NCBI GenBank assembly: GCA_949878575.1
Contig: CATLAX010000001.1
Location: 1 to 64,000, forward strand
Reading direction: 5' to 3'
From: an uncultured Alphaproteobacteria bacterium
GTDB taxonomy: Bacteria; Pseudomonadota; Alphaproteobacteria; Rs-D84
DNA length: 64,000 nt
The position numbers and the translations under genes are program-made. The notes below the pieces were generated by a model, which was not told where the DNA came from, ran no database searches, and was given only the letters and a program-made list of their open reading frames with translations. Positions 18,913 to 27,537 of this stretch are shown here, one piece after another. The number at the start of each line of letters is the position of its first letter. Within the stretch, counting starts at the first letter, position 1.

Positions 18913-19593
18913 ATGTCATACATGTGGGACGAATTCAATATAAAAACCTTTGCGGCGGAAACCATCGTTTACCGCAACGGCGTGTTTTGTCCGGAATTGT
19001 CAACACTGCCGAACGGTGATGTTGACACACGTTACGAATTGCCCGTCCACATTATATATATCGGCGAAATTGCCGGTAATTGCCGGCTGGATATAAACAT
19101 ATCGGCAGAAAACCAGCCGGTGTTTTTGGATGTTCGTGCAAAAAATAAAAAGCCGGCCTTTTTGAACATTTTTATCAAAAACACCGGGAAAAATTCCGAA
19201 TTACGCGGTCATGTTTTGTTGGAAAACGCCGCTGATTTGACATATGACTGCAGGACGGAACATATGGCGCCGAACACAACAATTCTGGTTCAAAACAATA
19301 TTTTGGCCGGGGAAAAAACCGTGTCAAAAATATCAGGCGCCGCAAAAATAGATACAGGCTGCAATGAATGCGAATCAGATATTTCGTTTAGCGCGCTGTG
19401 CGACAAATCGGCGCGGGTGGAATTTACGCCAGCACAATATATATCCGCCGTGCCGAAATCGGCCGGGCACAGTGCGGCGTTATACCGACCGGGCGCGTTT
19501 CAGATTGAATATTTGCGCCAATCCGGTCTGACCGTGGCAGAGGCGAATGATGCCATGTGCGACGCGTTCCGCAACAACTTTACCTTGTTTTAG
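18913..19593 (+). CDS. orphan SufBD-domain protein
   Basis: A 226-aa protein whose C-terminal half follows the SufB/SufD core: a beta-helix region, then PKSAGHSAALYRPGAFQIEYLRQSGLTVAEAND, close to the SufD ending in which a KSHGA-type stretch precedes a loop and the YLxSRGI helix. The usual histidine-containing KCSHGAT is altered here. SufB, SufC and SufS are not neighbours, and the N-terminal helical domain of SufD is missing. It may be a shortened SufD of a Suf iron-sulphur assembly complex encoded elsewhere, or a diverged relative. It overlaps the convergent membrane protein gene by 14 bases. Confidence 0.6.
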   Translation: MSYMWDEFNIKTFAAETIVYRNGVFCPELSTLPNGDVDTRYELPVHIIYIGEIAGNCRLDINISAENQPVFLDVRAKNKKPAFLNIFIKNTGKNSELRGHVLLENAADLTYDCRTEHMAPNTTILVQNNILAGEKTVSKISGAAKIDTGCNECESDISFSALCDKSARVEFTPAQYISAVPKSAGHSAALYRPGAFQIEYLRQSGLTVAEANDAMCDAFRNNFTLF

Positions 19594-20248
19594 AAATTCT
19601 TGACATTTTTATCCGGCCGGCCAGCACAACCGCCCCGATCACGCCAGCAATTACCAGCAACGTGACAAATACGGACGACAGGCATGCAACAAGCATGTGC
19701 CGGCGCGTGTACGCCAGACGGTTTCCGTCGTCATCCATTCTGGTCACGCGCGATATTCCCTTAAAGGATCCGCGGACACGAATATTGTCGCCGGGGCGGT
19801 GGTGAACAACCTTTAACACTATCTTGTCACCGGGATTTAGCCATTTGAAATTTATTCGCACGCCGCCGCGGCGCTTTACCAGTTTTACCTTTGAATTCGC
19901 GGTCGTGTTAATCTTGTCAACGAAAACGCTTTCCATACGGCGGCCTTCTATGCGCAGTGGATCGCTTTCCTCTTTGAAATCGGGGCGGGTCAAAGCGGAA
20001 TTGCCGTTGTTTATCAGCGATATTGTCGTTATGTACAATTCATTTACATTTTTACCGTTGATTGTGATTTTTAATTTTTTGCGCAGCTGGCTATCCTTGT
20101 ACGCCATGCGGAATGTTTCCTGGGCGTATGCCAGGCTGGTCTTTTCAAAGTATTCGTAATATGCGCGGTTGCCCAGCACCCCGACCAGGAAACCGCATAT
20201 CACCACAGAGAAAAACCACACCAAAATCTTTTTTAACACGTCTTTCAT
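19580..20248 (-). CDS. two-pass membrane protein, unknown
   Basis: The 222-aa protein has an N-terminal membrane segment (about 8-27), a region of about 150 residues rich in beta strands and basic residues, and a second membrane segment near residues 190-213. It has no motif that I recognise. It lies downstream of the virB3-virB4 group and the HEDEH protein on the same strand with an 84-base gap, so it may be the last gene of that cluster. A role in the envelope is all that can be inferred. Confidence 0.6.
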   Translation of the reverse strand: MKDVLKKILVWFFSVVICGFLVGVLGNRAYYEYFEKTSLAYAQETFRMAYKDSQLRKKLKITINGKNVNELYITTISLINNGNSALTRPDFKEESDPLRIEGRRMESVFVDKINTTANSKVKLVKRRGGVRINFKWLNPGDKIVLKVVHHRPGDNIRVRGSFKGISRVTRMDDDGNRLAYTRRHMLVACLSSVFVTLLVIAGVIGAVVLAGRIKMSRISKTR

Positions 20249-20332
20249 TTTTTTGTTCCGGATTCCCGCGGTATGGGAATCTTTTCATATGCAAAGTGCA
20301 AATAAAAACGCCCGCACAAAAAACGGACGCGG

Positions 20333-20950
20333 TTACATGCACTGATTTAAGCGCGTACCGTCGTCATTGTCATCAATACGCTTGTTTCTTATCTCTTCGG
20401 CCGCCCTTATCTTTTGTTTGACCAAAACAAGATCCGGATGCGACTGCAGATTTTCGTTCAACCGGTCCATGGCGCCGTCTATTTCCGCCTCTGTCCGGAC
20501 AAATACAGGCATAACTGCATCGGCCGCGGAATATACGGCGTCGTGCAGTTCCGTTTGAAAGTCGTCTATTATTGACAGGTATGCGCGGATGTGTTCATCC
20601 TCGTGCGCAAGAATGGCGTCATACCGGCATGTATCCGGGGCGTTGCGAATGTCAATCTGAACTAAAAAATCGCTGTATCCGACAGTTGCGGCAACAGATT
20701 TCAACGATACGCAAAAACCGTCCTCTATGCCGGTAACATCGCCTGTTATGTCGTAATTGTCGCTTAGCGTTGCTATTACGTCGCCGTGCAGCAGATCCAT
20801 TTGCCGCAGGGGCTGAACCACCTGTTTCGTCCACGCGGGCGCGGCCACCGTTATGCGCGGGCGGGTCTTGTACGCCAGGCAATCGTCATCGCCGCGCGCC
20901 GCGAACGGCGCAATTATAGCTAACAAACAAAGGCACGCACACCTATACAT
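20333..20950 (-). CDS. exported protein with an HEDEH motif
   Basis: The 205-aa protein has a signal peptide (MYRCACLCLLAIIAPFAARG) and several cysteines that could form periplasmic disulfides. A HExxH-type motif, AHEDEHIRAY, is followed by a helix, as in zinc metallopeptidases. The rest of the sequence does not recall a named peptidase family to me; some small uncharacterised periplasmic families share such a motif. It overlaps the virB4 stop by eight bases, so it is translated with the type IV secretion genes and may act in the periplasm beside them. Confidence 0.6.
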   Translation of the reverse strand: MYRCACLCLLAIIAPFAARGDDDCLAYKTRPRITVAAPAWTKQVVQPLRQMDLLHGDVIATLSDNYDITGDVTGIEDGFCVSLKSVAATVGYSDFLVQIDIRNAPDTCRYDAILAHEDEHIRAYLSIIDDFQTELHDAVYSAADAVMPVFVRTEAEIDGAMDRLNENLQSHPDLVLVKQKIRAAEEIRNKRIDDNDDGTRLNQCM

Positions 20951-23360
20951 CGCCGCCCTGACGCTTTAAATATTCCGAGACAAAGTTTGTGCCGTACATC
21001 TTGTACAATTCTTCGGCCAGCAATACAGACGAACGCCCCGATTCAAACAGACGCAGCATGTTGCCCAGACCGCCCAGTTCCGTGTTCAATATCACGGATT
21101 CCCCGGTTACGGGCCGCGACAGCAAAACCGCGCGTTTTAGGTTGGGATACGCCTTGCCCTGAATAAACGCCATTTCCAGCGGATTTAAATTCCAGTGCGC
21201 GTAATCGTTGGCATCCGCCGCCGGATTGCGGAAAAACAGAACCGTCTGGGCCTGGCCGCGGACAACGTCGCCGATGCCTAGCTTGTCCAGAACATTTGCA
21301 CGCTGAAACGCGGCCATGTATGCCTGGCGGTTTTTACGACCCTCTTGCAGGCCGGCGATAAAATTATCGCGGAACATCTTGTTTTCAAGCATGGGCGCCG
21401 TTTCGTCTATCATAATCAGCGACGGATTTCCGCCGGCAACGGTCGTTGTGTTTATTCTGTGCAAAATGTAAGATATAACGGCCGGGGCCAAGACCTCGTC
21501 CTGCAGTATTTCTGTAAAGTCAAACGTTGTTAAGCGCGCCTGCAGATCCAGAGTATCCGATTCCTCGTTAAACATGTGACCGTACTGCAATGGGTCCACC
21601 CATTTCTTTAAAGCGGGACGCATGTTGCCGGCGGATGAAAAACAGCTTTCCCACAAATTTTTTAACAGTCTGTCGCGCGGCGCCAAATAATCAAAATTAA
21701 CGGATACCGCGCGTGCTATTTCATCGGCGGCCATGGCGTCGTTCTGCCCGGATATAATCGCAAACCAGCGGCGCAAAAATGCACGGTTGGCCGCACTGTC
21801 CGGCATCTTCAACGGATTCAAATGTGTCTGGAACGTCTGTTCCATGGGGTCGGTGTTGCGTTCCTTGCCCTGCATCGTTATGTATTTTCCGCCGACCGCC
21901 AGTGTGAATATTTCCGCACCCTTGTTGCGGTCAAAGAAAAACGCCTTTAGTTTCGGATAACGCAAAGACTGGGCTATCAAAAAACTAAACAGTGTCGTTT
22001 TACCGCCGCCGGTCGGCCCGATGGTCAGCGTATGCGCCACCGCCGCCGGTTTGTCCGATACATGAAATTGAAACATGTACGGCGTTCCCTGGGCCGTCGG
22101 AAACACCACCAGCGGCCCCGGGCCCCAGTCTGAATTTGCCACGCCGCGCGGCGTGGATGACATCGGAATGCTGATTGCCGCCGTTTTTGACAGCATCTTG
22201 AAGCTGCGCGGAAAAACGTCAAAACCTGGAATCTGGGCGAACCATGAAACCTGGGCAGCAAAGTCTTCAACAACCGGCGAAATTCCAAACTGGGCTGCAA
22301 TCTTTTTAAATTCATCAACCTTTGCCTCCAGCTCTTCGCGGGACGCGCCGAACAATATGAACAGGGGATAATAATTTACAAGACTCTGATTGCCGGAAAT
22401 GTTTTCATCCATGGCAATGGTCGCCTCTGCAATCTGTTCGTGCGCGGAATCATCCTCTTCGCGGGCGGTGCTGCGGCGCTGGCGCATGACCATTTCAACA
22501 TCGGCTGCACCCATTGTTGTTATGGCGTTCATGCATATCATTTCCGTCTGAATGGTGGAAACGGTGTCAAAAAATTCCTCGTCCAAATAATCGGGCGACG
22601 CCTTGAACGACAGCATTGCCGCAAACATCTGGCTGTCGCCGCTGATATAGCGAACCAGGCCGCCGGGCATGAATTCCACATCGTCAACCGTCGCAACGGA
22701 TGCAATGTCGCCGTCGCACGTCAATGGCTGCGGCTTTGAAATAGGGGACAGTATGCGGCCGAAAAACCGGGCCATGTTTTCACGCGACGCATTTCGCATG
22801 ACCGCCGGCCGGTACGGCGCCAGAATTGATTCCAGCAGATTTCCGTACTGATTCAATTTGTCGCGCGCGCCGGCACCGCGCACGGTCATTACTATATAGT
22901 AATTGTTTTCATAAATGCGCAGACCCTGGCCGCGCCACTTGTCGTATATCTTTTGCAGAACAGGCTGTGAAAATTCGTAATTTGTACGTTCCGGATTGGC
23001 GTCGCGGACGGTAAAAAAGCGCAGAACGACACCGGGTTCGCGTATCTGGTTGAACAGGGACGCCCGCAAATCCAAAAATTTTTCCCGCGTAGCCTCGTCC
23101 TGAATACCGGTCTGAATGCCGGCGACACGCCACACGCGCAACAGCGCCCCGTCCGCCAATTCCAAAGAATCATCGCTGAACACCGTTTTAAACGGCAGAT
23201 ACTGGGCATAATGAACATAGCCGAATTTCGGAAACACGCGCCGCGCCAGCGCAGGCATGTACATCATCAGTATTATAAACAAGAAAATGGCAATCATGAC
23301 CAAAATCATTATGGTCATAGGAAACTGGCCGCCGGCAAAATATTCAAAAAACTTGTTCAT
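20943..23360 (-). CDS. virB4: VirB4-family type IV secretion ATPase
   Basis: VirB4/TrbE proteins power type IV secretion from the cytoplasmic side of the inner membrane. The 805-aa protein carries an N-terminal hydrophobic segment (about 14-38), the VirB4 N-domain (ADGALLRVWRVAGIQT), Walker A GPTGGGKTT in mid-protein, Walker B LIMIDETAP and the following GLQEGRKNRQAYMAAFQ helix. The N-terminal membrane segment is unusual for VirB4 of the Agrobacterium type but seen in other subfamilies. It starts directly after virB3. No virB6, B8-B11 or virD4 gene is in the window. Confidence 0.9.
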   Translation of the reverse strand: MNKFFEYFAGGQFPMTIMILVMIAIFLFIILMMYMPALARRVFPKFGYVHYAQYLPFKTVFSDDSLELADGALLRVWRVAGIQTGIQDEATREKFLDLRASLFNQIREPGVVLRFFTVRDANPERTNYEFSQPVLQKIYDKWRGQGLRIYENNYYIVMTVRGAGARDKLNQYGNLLESILAPYRPAVMRNASRENMARFFGRILSPISKPQPLTCDGDIASVATVDDVEFMPGGLVRYISGDSQMFAAMLSFKASPDYLDEEFFDTVSTIQTEMICMNAITTMGAADVEMVMRQRRSTAREEDDSAHEQIAEATIAMDENISGNQSLVNYYPLFILFGASREELEAKVDEFKKIAAQFGISPVVEDFAAQVSWFAQIPGFDVFPRSFKMLSKTAAISIPMSSTPRGVANSDWGPGPLVVFPTAQGTPYMFQFHVSDKPAAVAHTLTIGPTGGGKTTLFSFLIAQSLRYPKLKAFFFDRNKGAEIFTLAVGGKYITMQGKERNTDPMEQTFQTHLNPLKMPDSAANRAFLRRWFAIISGQNDAMAADEIARAVSVNFDYLAPRDRLLKNLWESCFSSAGNMRPALKKWVDPLQYGHMFNEESDTLDLQARLTTFDFTEILQDEVLAPAVISYILHRINTTTVAGGNPSLIMIDETAPMLENKMFRDNFIAGLQEGRKNRQAYMAAFQRANVLDKLGIGDVVRGQAQTVLFFRNPAADANDYAHWNLNPLEMAFIQGKAYPNLKRAVLLSRPVTGESVILNTELGGLGNMLRLFESGRSSVLLAEELYKMYGTNFVSEYLKRQGGDV

Positions 23361-23654
23361 TTATGAAACCAGCCTCCGTGGAATTTTTTCTTTAAACAAT
23401 CTGATCTTTGCCGATATTATCTGCGCCAGTTGAGGTTCGCGTTTTGAATAAACGGCCAGAATTGAATGAGTGCCGATTAAAACCAGCAAAAACCACATCG
23501 GATTTATTGGATTTTTCGGATTCAATATCAGGGATGCCACAAACACGACAACAAACAGTATAAACAGGACTGCAAAGTTCATGACGGCCAAAGAATACGG
23601 TACATAAAATATACGCGCCGGATTTGCCAAAGCCTTTAAAACCTGCTGTTTCAT
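23361..23654 (-). CDS. virB3: VirB3-like inner membrane protein
   Basis: A 97-aa protein with two closely spaced membrane segments (about 24-45 and 52-68) and a C-terminal cytoplasmic tail, as in VirB3/TrbD. Its position immediately before virB4, with adjacent stop and start codons, is the usual arrangement. The start follows GAGGAATGTAGGCA. Assignment depends on topology and context as much as sequence. Confidence 0.75.
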   Translation of the reverse strand: MKQQVLKALANPARIFYVPYSLAVMNFAVLFILFVVVFVASLILNPKNPINPMWFLLVLIGTHSILAVYSKREPQLAQIISAKIRLFKEKIPRRLVS

Positions 23655-23679
23655 TGCCTACATTCCTCTATATAAACGA

Positions 23680-23708
23680 ATTATAACAATTTCAACAATT
23701 TTCAACAA
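23680..23708 (-). promoter_or_regulatory. putative virB3-virB4 promoter
   Basis: On the minus strand TTGTTG and TATAAT are separated by 17 bases, about 25 bases before the virB3 start. Confidence 0.6.
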
Positions 23709-23719
23709 GTACAAAAAGC

Positions 23720-23885
23720 CGACCGTTTTTATTGTTAATATTGTTAAAAACATGTGTTTTTTTAACTGTTAATTTAACACGCACGTTTTTCAACAATTTT
23801 ACAAAAACACCGGCAAATACCGGGATTTTTTTGTTGAAAACCTGTTAAAAAAATAACAATAACTTTTATTAACAATTTTAACAGG
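23720..23885. repeat. GTTAA-rich intergenic region with a long inverted repeat
   Basis: The stretch between virB3 and rpmJ contains about eight GTTAA/TTAAC words. It also has a perfect 10-bp inverted repeat CCTGTTAAAA (23841-23850) and TTTTAACAGG (23876-23885) and, at 23808-23833, a hairpin with a T run (CCGG/CCGG around CAAATA). No protein gene is seen. It may be a binding region for a regulator, but AT-rich background could produce part of this. Confidence 0.4.
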
Positions 23886-23918
23886 CCCAACAAAAACAAC
23901 AAAAAATATAATAATCAT

Positions 23919-23946
23919 TTGATTTTTTACAAAAAGCGTTTATAAT
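23919..23946 (+). promoter_or_regulatory. rpmJ promoter
   Basis: TTGATT and TATAAT are separated by 16 bases. The -10 ends 22 bases before the ATG. Confidence 0.75.
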
Positions 23947-23968
23947 CGGGTCACAAAAAGGATTAGAT

Positions 23969-24103
23969 ATGAAATTTTTAAGCTCTTTAAAGGCTTGGAA
24001 AAAACGCGGCAACATTAAACAAATTCGCCGTGGCAAGCAAGTCATTCTGATTGACCCTGATAATCCGAAGTTCAAGGCAAAGCAGGGCTTTAAGAAAAAA
24101 TAA
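23969..24103 (+). CDS. rpmJ: 50S ribosomal protein L36
   Basis: This 44-aa gene is too short for the ORF track. The product MKFLSSLKAWKKRGNIKQIR... ending NPKFKAKQG plus a lysine-rich tail follows the zinc-free L36 pattern common in Alphaproteobacteria, with the conserved NPxFKAxQG end. The middle is unusual, because the common CQVVRR stretch is replaced by IKQIRRGKQ. The start follows AAAAGGATTAGAT, with a strong promoter upstream and a terminator downstream, so it is a single-gene unit. Confidence 0.92.
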   Translation: MKFLSSLKAWKKRGNIKQIRRGKQVILIDPDNPKFKAKQGFKKK

Positions 24104-24129
24104 TTCGTTTTTGCACGGTTTTATTTCAT

Positions 24130-24161
24130 CCGGCCTGATATTACAGGCCGGGTGTTTTTTA
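24130..24161 (+). terminator. rpmJ terminator
   Basis: CCGGCCTG and CAGGCCGG pair around ATATTA and are followed by GTGTTTTTT. Confidence 0.85.
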
Positions 24162-24650
24162 TTTGTTTGATTTATACACCAGATGCATGTATTCCGTGTC
24201 CTCGCAAAAACCGTTTGTTTTATATAATTGTGGCGATGCCGGATTTGACATGCGGGCCTTTACCCGTATTTCACAATTCCCGGCAGTGTTCTGAACGTGT
24301 TGTATCAATTTTTTTGCAATTCCGCGCTTTCTGTATTCCGCGTCAACAAACATTGCCTTTAAAACAAGCCTGTATGCCGGACGCAGGGTGGAATATTCTT
24401 TTTCATAATGCAGAAATCCGATTATATGCGATCCGTTTGCCGCCGCAATAATATAGTCTTTATCGCCGGCAAATTCTGATTTAAGATATTTTTTTACGTC
24501 GTTTACCGTGGATTCCACGTTTGCACTTTGCCTGTAACGAATATAAATCGGGCATATTTGTTTAATTTTGCGTTTTGAAATCACAATTATTTCAATATCG
24601 TCTTTTTCGGAATCTGAAAAATATTTGCACAAAGGTTTAATCATCATCAT
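24159..24650 (-). CDS. GNAT-family N-acetyltransferase
   Basis: The 163-aa protein has the GNAT core: a strand ending in VLKAMFVDAEYRKRGIAKKLI, where the acetyl-CoA-binding loop R-x-x-G-I-A is visible, and a C-terminal PQLYKTNGFCE block. The substrate cannot be told. It overlaps the 3' end of the ABC-F gene by 14 bases and is probably translated from the same mRNA, a pairing that would suit a resistance or ribosome-related role. That pairing is only suggestive. Confidence 0.85.
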   Translation of the reverse strand: MMMIKPLCKYFSDSEKDDIEIIVISKRKIKQICPIYIRYRQSANVESTVNDVKKYLKSEFAGDKDYIIAAANGSHIIGFLHYEKEYSTLRPAYRLVLKAMFVDAEYRKRGIAKKLIQHVQNTAGNCEIRVKARMSNPASPQLYKTNGFCEDTEYMHLVYKSNK

Positions 24651-26259
24651 TTTCTTTATTTATTGAATAATAATATTCCAGTTTTTCATGGTCATAGTCT
24701 TCTATCCGGCCGGCCGGCAGAACCAGCATCCGTGTTATTCCGATTTGTTCCACAAAATCAGGATTGTGGCTGACCACTATTATGGTGCCTGCAAAGTCAC
24801 GGAAATTGTCGCCGATTATCGCCTGGGTGTCCGGGTCCAGGTGATTTGTGGGCTCGTCCAAAATTAACATGTTCGCACGCCGCAATATTATTTTACACAG
24901 CGCAACGCGCGCGCGTTCACCCGGCGACAAAACAGATATTTTTTTTAACACATCCGTTCCTGAAAACAGAAAATTGCCCAAAACAGCGCGCAGCTGCATA
25001 TCCGTATATTCGTCTGATGCAACGGATTCAAGAACGGTTTCGTTCGGATTTAACTGTCCCAGTTCCTGGGCGTAATATGCGATGTCTGTTTTTGGGTTTA
25101 TTTCAACGTATCCGCGTTCCGGCGCCAGTTCGCCCATGATAATTTTAAGCAGGGTTGACTTCCCCGCGCCGTTTTCACCGACAATCAAAAACCTTTCACC
25201 GCCCGTGATTATAAAGGACAGTTTTCTGTACAACAGTCGTGCGCCCGGATACCTGAACCATAAATCGTCTATCCGTATGGGGTGCCGCGCACCGGGGCGC
25301 AATGGCGACAGTTCCATTTTTATTTTTTTGTACGTCTGTTCGCGCTGTGTGCGGTTGTTTAATATCTTTTGCAAAATTGCTGCGCGCACGTGTCCCGCGC
25401 GCTTCATGGCGTGCCGTGTTGGGCTGGCAGCGGCGGCGCGCGCCACAAAATCCGACAGGTGTTCAATACGGCGTTCCTCGGCCGCGATTTTTGTCGCGCG
25501 GGCGCGCTTTAATGCGGCCGCCTTTGTTTTATACGTGTCGTAATTTCCGTCAAAAACGGATATTTTATGCGTTGTTTTGTCTATCAGCATAATTTTGTTG
25601 GCCACAGAATTTAAAAAATTGTTGTCATGGCTGATTATCATGACGCAACCGCGATATTTCTGCAGAAATTTTATAACAAAATCGCGCGTGGCCACATCCA
25701 GATGGTTTGTCGGCTCGTCCAGCAGCATTATGTCCGGCATGGAATAAAGCATTCTGGTAAACGCGACTTTGGATTTTTGGCCGCCGGACAATTCCGAGAG
25801 TTTTTTATCAAGCCACGACGCGTCTATGTTCATGTTTTCAATCAGCGCCAGCAGGGCGTCTTCGGCGCCGTATGCGTCGTAATATTCCAGTTCCTGTTGT
25901 ATGTTGCCTATTTCTTCCGCCGTTTGTTCGTTATCCGGATTTTCGGCCAGTTCCGTGTAAAGGCGCGCCAGCCGCGCGTTAAGTTTGTCTATGGGCCGGC
26001 CTGTTAATAAAAAATCAAAAACACTGATGTCCTGGGACGGAATCTCTATTGTCTGGGGCAGAAATCCCATACGCCGGCCACCGGTGTCTATTTTTCCCGC
26101 ATCTGGTTTGATTTGCCCGGTCAATATTTTAAAAAGGGTTGATTTCCCGGCGCCGTTTACACCGACAACACCGCATTTGTCGCGTGGGCCTATGTTAAAT
26201 TCCGCCGCGTCATAAACGGTTTGCGTGCCAAACGACAAAGACAGGTTGCGTACGTTCAT
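24637..26259 (-). CDS. ABC-F family ATP-binding protein
   Basis: ABC-F proteins act on the ribosome in translation or antibiotic protection. Two nucleotide-binding domains are present: Walker A GVNGAGKST with signature LSGGQKSK, and GENGAGKST with LSPGERAR. They are joined by a linker of about 80 residues rich in Arg and Ala, and no transmembrane part is seen. I set the start at ATG 26259 (540 aa). The TTG used in the ORF track is the first base of a TTGCCA -35 box, with TAAAAT 17 bases on, so the mRNA begins only a few bases before this ATG. No Shine-Dalgarno is present. The exact subfamily is not resolved. Confidence 0.92.
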   Translation of the reverse strand: MNVRNLSLSFGTQTVYDAAEFNIGPRDKCGVVGVNGAGKSTLFKILTGQIKPDAGKIDTGGRRMGFLPQTIEIPSQDISVFDFLLTGRPIDKLNARLARLYTELAENPDNEQTAEEIGNIQQELEYYDAYGAEDALLALIENMNIDASWLDKKLSELSGGQKSKVAFTRMLYSMPDIMLLDEPTNHLDVATRDFVIKFLQKYRGCVMIISHDNNFLNSVANKIMLIDKTTHKISVFDGNYDTYKTKAAALKRARATKIAAEERRIEHLSDFVARAAAASPTRHAMKRAGHVRAAILQKILNNRTQREQTYKKIKMELSPLRPGARHPIRIDDLWFRYPGARLLYRKLSFIITGGERFLIVGENGAGKSTLLKIIMGELAPERGYVEINPKTDIAYYAQELGQLNPNETVLESVASDEYTDMQLRAVLGNFLFSGTDVLKKISVLSPGERARVALCKIILRRANMLILDEPTNHLDPDTQAIIGDNFRDFAGTIIVVSHNPDFVEQIGITRMLVLPAGRIEDYDHEKLEYYYSINKENDDD

Positions 26260-26269
26260 AATGTTGCAT

Positions 26270-26298
26270 ATTTTATGGATTTTGAGCAATGTTGGCAA
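26270..26298 (-). promoter_or_regulatory. ABC-F gene promoter
   Basis: TTGCCA, 17 bases, TAAAAT on the minus strand. The -10 ends 10 bases before the ATG, which predicts a nearly leaderless mRNA. Confidence 0.65.
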
Positions 26299-26357
26299 CA
26301 GCGAATAAAACGTTTGACTTTTATTTTTTTATTGTTTCTAATGCCGCCGCTTTTGGC

Positions 26358-26387
26358 CACCGATTAAGATTTTCATCTTATGCGGTG
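26358..26387. other. hairpin with GAAA tetraloop on the minus strand
   Basis: Read on the minus strand, CACCG-CA-TAAGAT pairs with ATCTTA-AT-CGGTG around GAAA, giving an 11-bp stem with a small internal loop. No T run follows. It lies between tRNA-fMet and the ABC-F promoter, outside the predicted ABC-F mRNA, and its role is unknown. Confidence 0.45.
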
Positions 26388-26476
26388 CGTGTTTATATTA
26401 AATAAAAAATAGAATAATTACAATTATTCAACTAATACGAGAATTTTTTTTAAATAGCTTTTTTGTAAAAATATAA

Positions 26477-26503
26477 ATAAAAAATCCCGGCGGGCCGGGG
26501 AAA
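26477..26503 (-). terminator. terminator after tRNA-fMet
   Basis: CCCGGC and GCCGGG pair around CC, followed on the minus strand by ATTTTTT, directly beyond the tRNA 3' end. Confidence 0.85.
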
Positions 26504-26505
26504 AC

Positions 26506-26582
<77 letters not shown>

Positions 26583-26595
26583 TTAGGTACGGATT

Positions 26596-26623
26596 ATTAT
26601 ATACCTATATATACAACTGTCAA
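26596..26623 (-). promoter_or_regulatory. tRNA-fMet promoter
   Basis: A perfect TTGACA and TATAAT with 16-bp spacing on the minus strand, the best sigma-70 promoter in the window. Confidence 0.9.
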
Positions 26624-26679
26624 ATAAAAAATATTTGTCTGCAAATATGCCGGAAATATGATTATATCCCTATACTTTC

Positions 26680-26708
26680 TTGAATTGTTGATTTTTTGTT
26701 GTTAAAAT
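26680..26708 (+). promoter_or_regulatory. promoter of the lipid A operon
   Basis: TTGAAT, 17 bases, TAAAAT, ending 31 bases before the acyltransferase ATG. Confidence 0.65.
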
Positions 26709-26739
26709 CCTTGTCGTTTAATTATAAGGCTTGTTTGTT

Positions 26740-27537
26740 ATGGATATTACTTTTAGAAAATTATGGAAAGGTTTTTGGGAACCCATTCTGCGTTTGCCCA
26801 TATTTCAATGGATTGTTGCCGCAATGATGGCCGTGTCCATCTGGGGTGTTTATTTTACATCGCGCCTGCGTATAAAAAATATAGAAGTGTTTAAAAAATA
26901 TCGCAGAAAACCGGCAATTTTTGTGTTCTGGCACGGGCGCAGCATGATGTTGTCGCCGATTGTGTGCATACGCGGAATGCGTTCTTATGCGGTGGCGTCA
27001 AAGCACAAGGACGGGCGCATGATGGCAAAACTGCAGCGATTGTTCGGCCTGCGCACAATATACGGCAGCACGTCAGACGGCGGCATTTCCGTTCTGCGCC
27101 AGGGGGTGCGGGTATTGCGTGACGGCGGGTATTCCATATGCATTTCCCCGGATGGGCCGGGGGGGCCGTCACTGCGGGTTCAGGACGGGGCGCTGTATTT
27201 TGCAAAGATGAGCGGGGCGCCCATAATTCCGGTATGTTTTTCCGCGTCAAATGCGCGGCTGCAAAAAAGATGGGACAGGTATTTGGTCGCGTTGCCTTTT
27301 GGCAAGATTACCTGTAATGTTGGAGAGCCGGTATTCATAGACAGGCGCGCCACGGACAAGGATTTTGAAATCGCGCGCAAAAATCTGGAGGATTTTATGG
27401 TTGCCCAGATGCGCGAAATGGATGCGGAGTTTGGTTTGCCACCGGTGGAGCAGGATCAGACCGCGCGGCGTTTCAAGGAAAAGATGCGTGCGGAAAAGGC
27501 GGCCAGAAAGAACGCCAAACGGCGGGGAAAAAAATGA
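26740..27537 (+). CDS. DUF374-type lysophospholipid acyltransferase-like protein
   Basis: The 265-aa protein has one N-terminal membrane segment (about 24-43) and a glycerolipid acyltransferase fold signature: FVFWHGRSMMLSP, then GSTSDGGISVLRQ and SPDGPGGPSLRVQDGALYFAKMSGAPIIPV. This fits the DUF374/LPLAT group rather than LpxL. I used ATG 26740, which has AAGG ten bases upstream, over TTG 26731. It overlaps lpxK by four bases (ATGA) and heads the lipid A operon, so it probably modifies lipid A or a related lipid at the inner membrane. The C-terminus is very basic. Confidence 0.85.
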   Translation: MDITFRKLWKGFWEPILRLPIFQWIVAAMMAVSIWGVYFTSRLRIKNIEVFKKYRRKPAIFVFWHGRSMMLSPIVCIRGMRSYAVASKHKDGRMMAKLQRLFGLRTIYGSTSDGGISVLRQGVRVLRDGGYSICISPDGPGGPSLRVQDGALYFAKMSGAPIIPVCFSASNARLQKRWDRYLVALPFGKITCNVGEPVFIDRRATDKDFEIARKNLEDFMVAQMREMDAEFGLPPVEQDQTARRFKEKMRAEKAARKNAKRRGKK

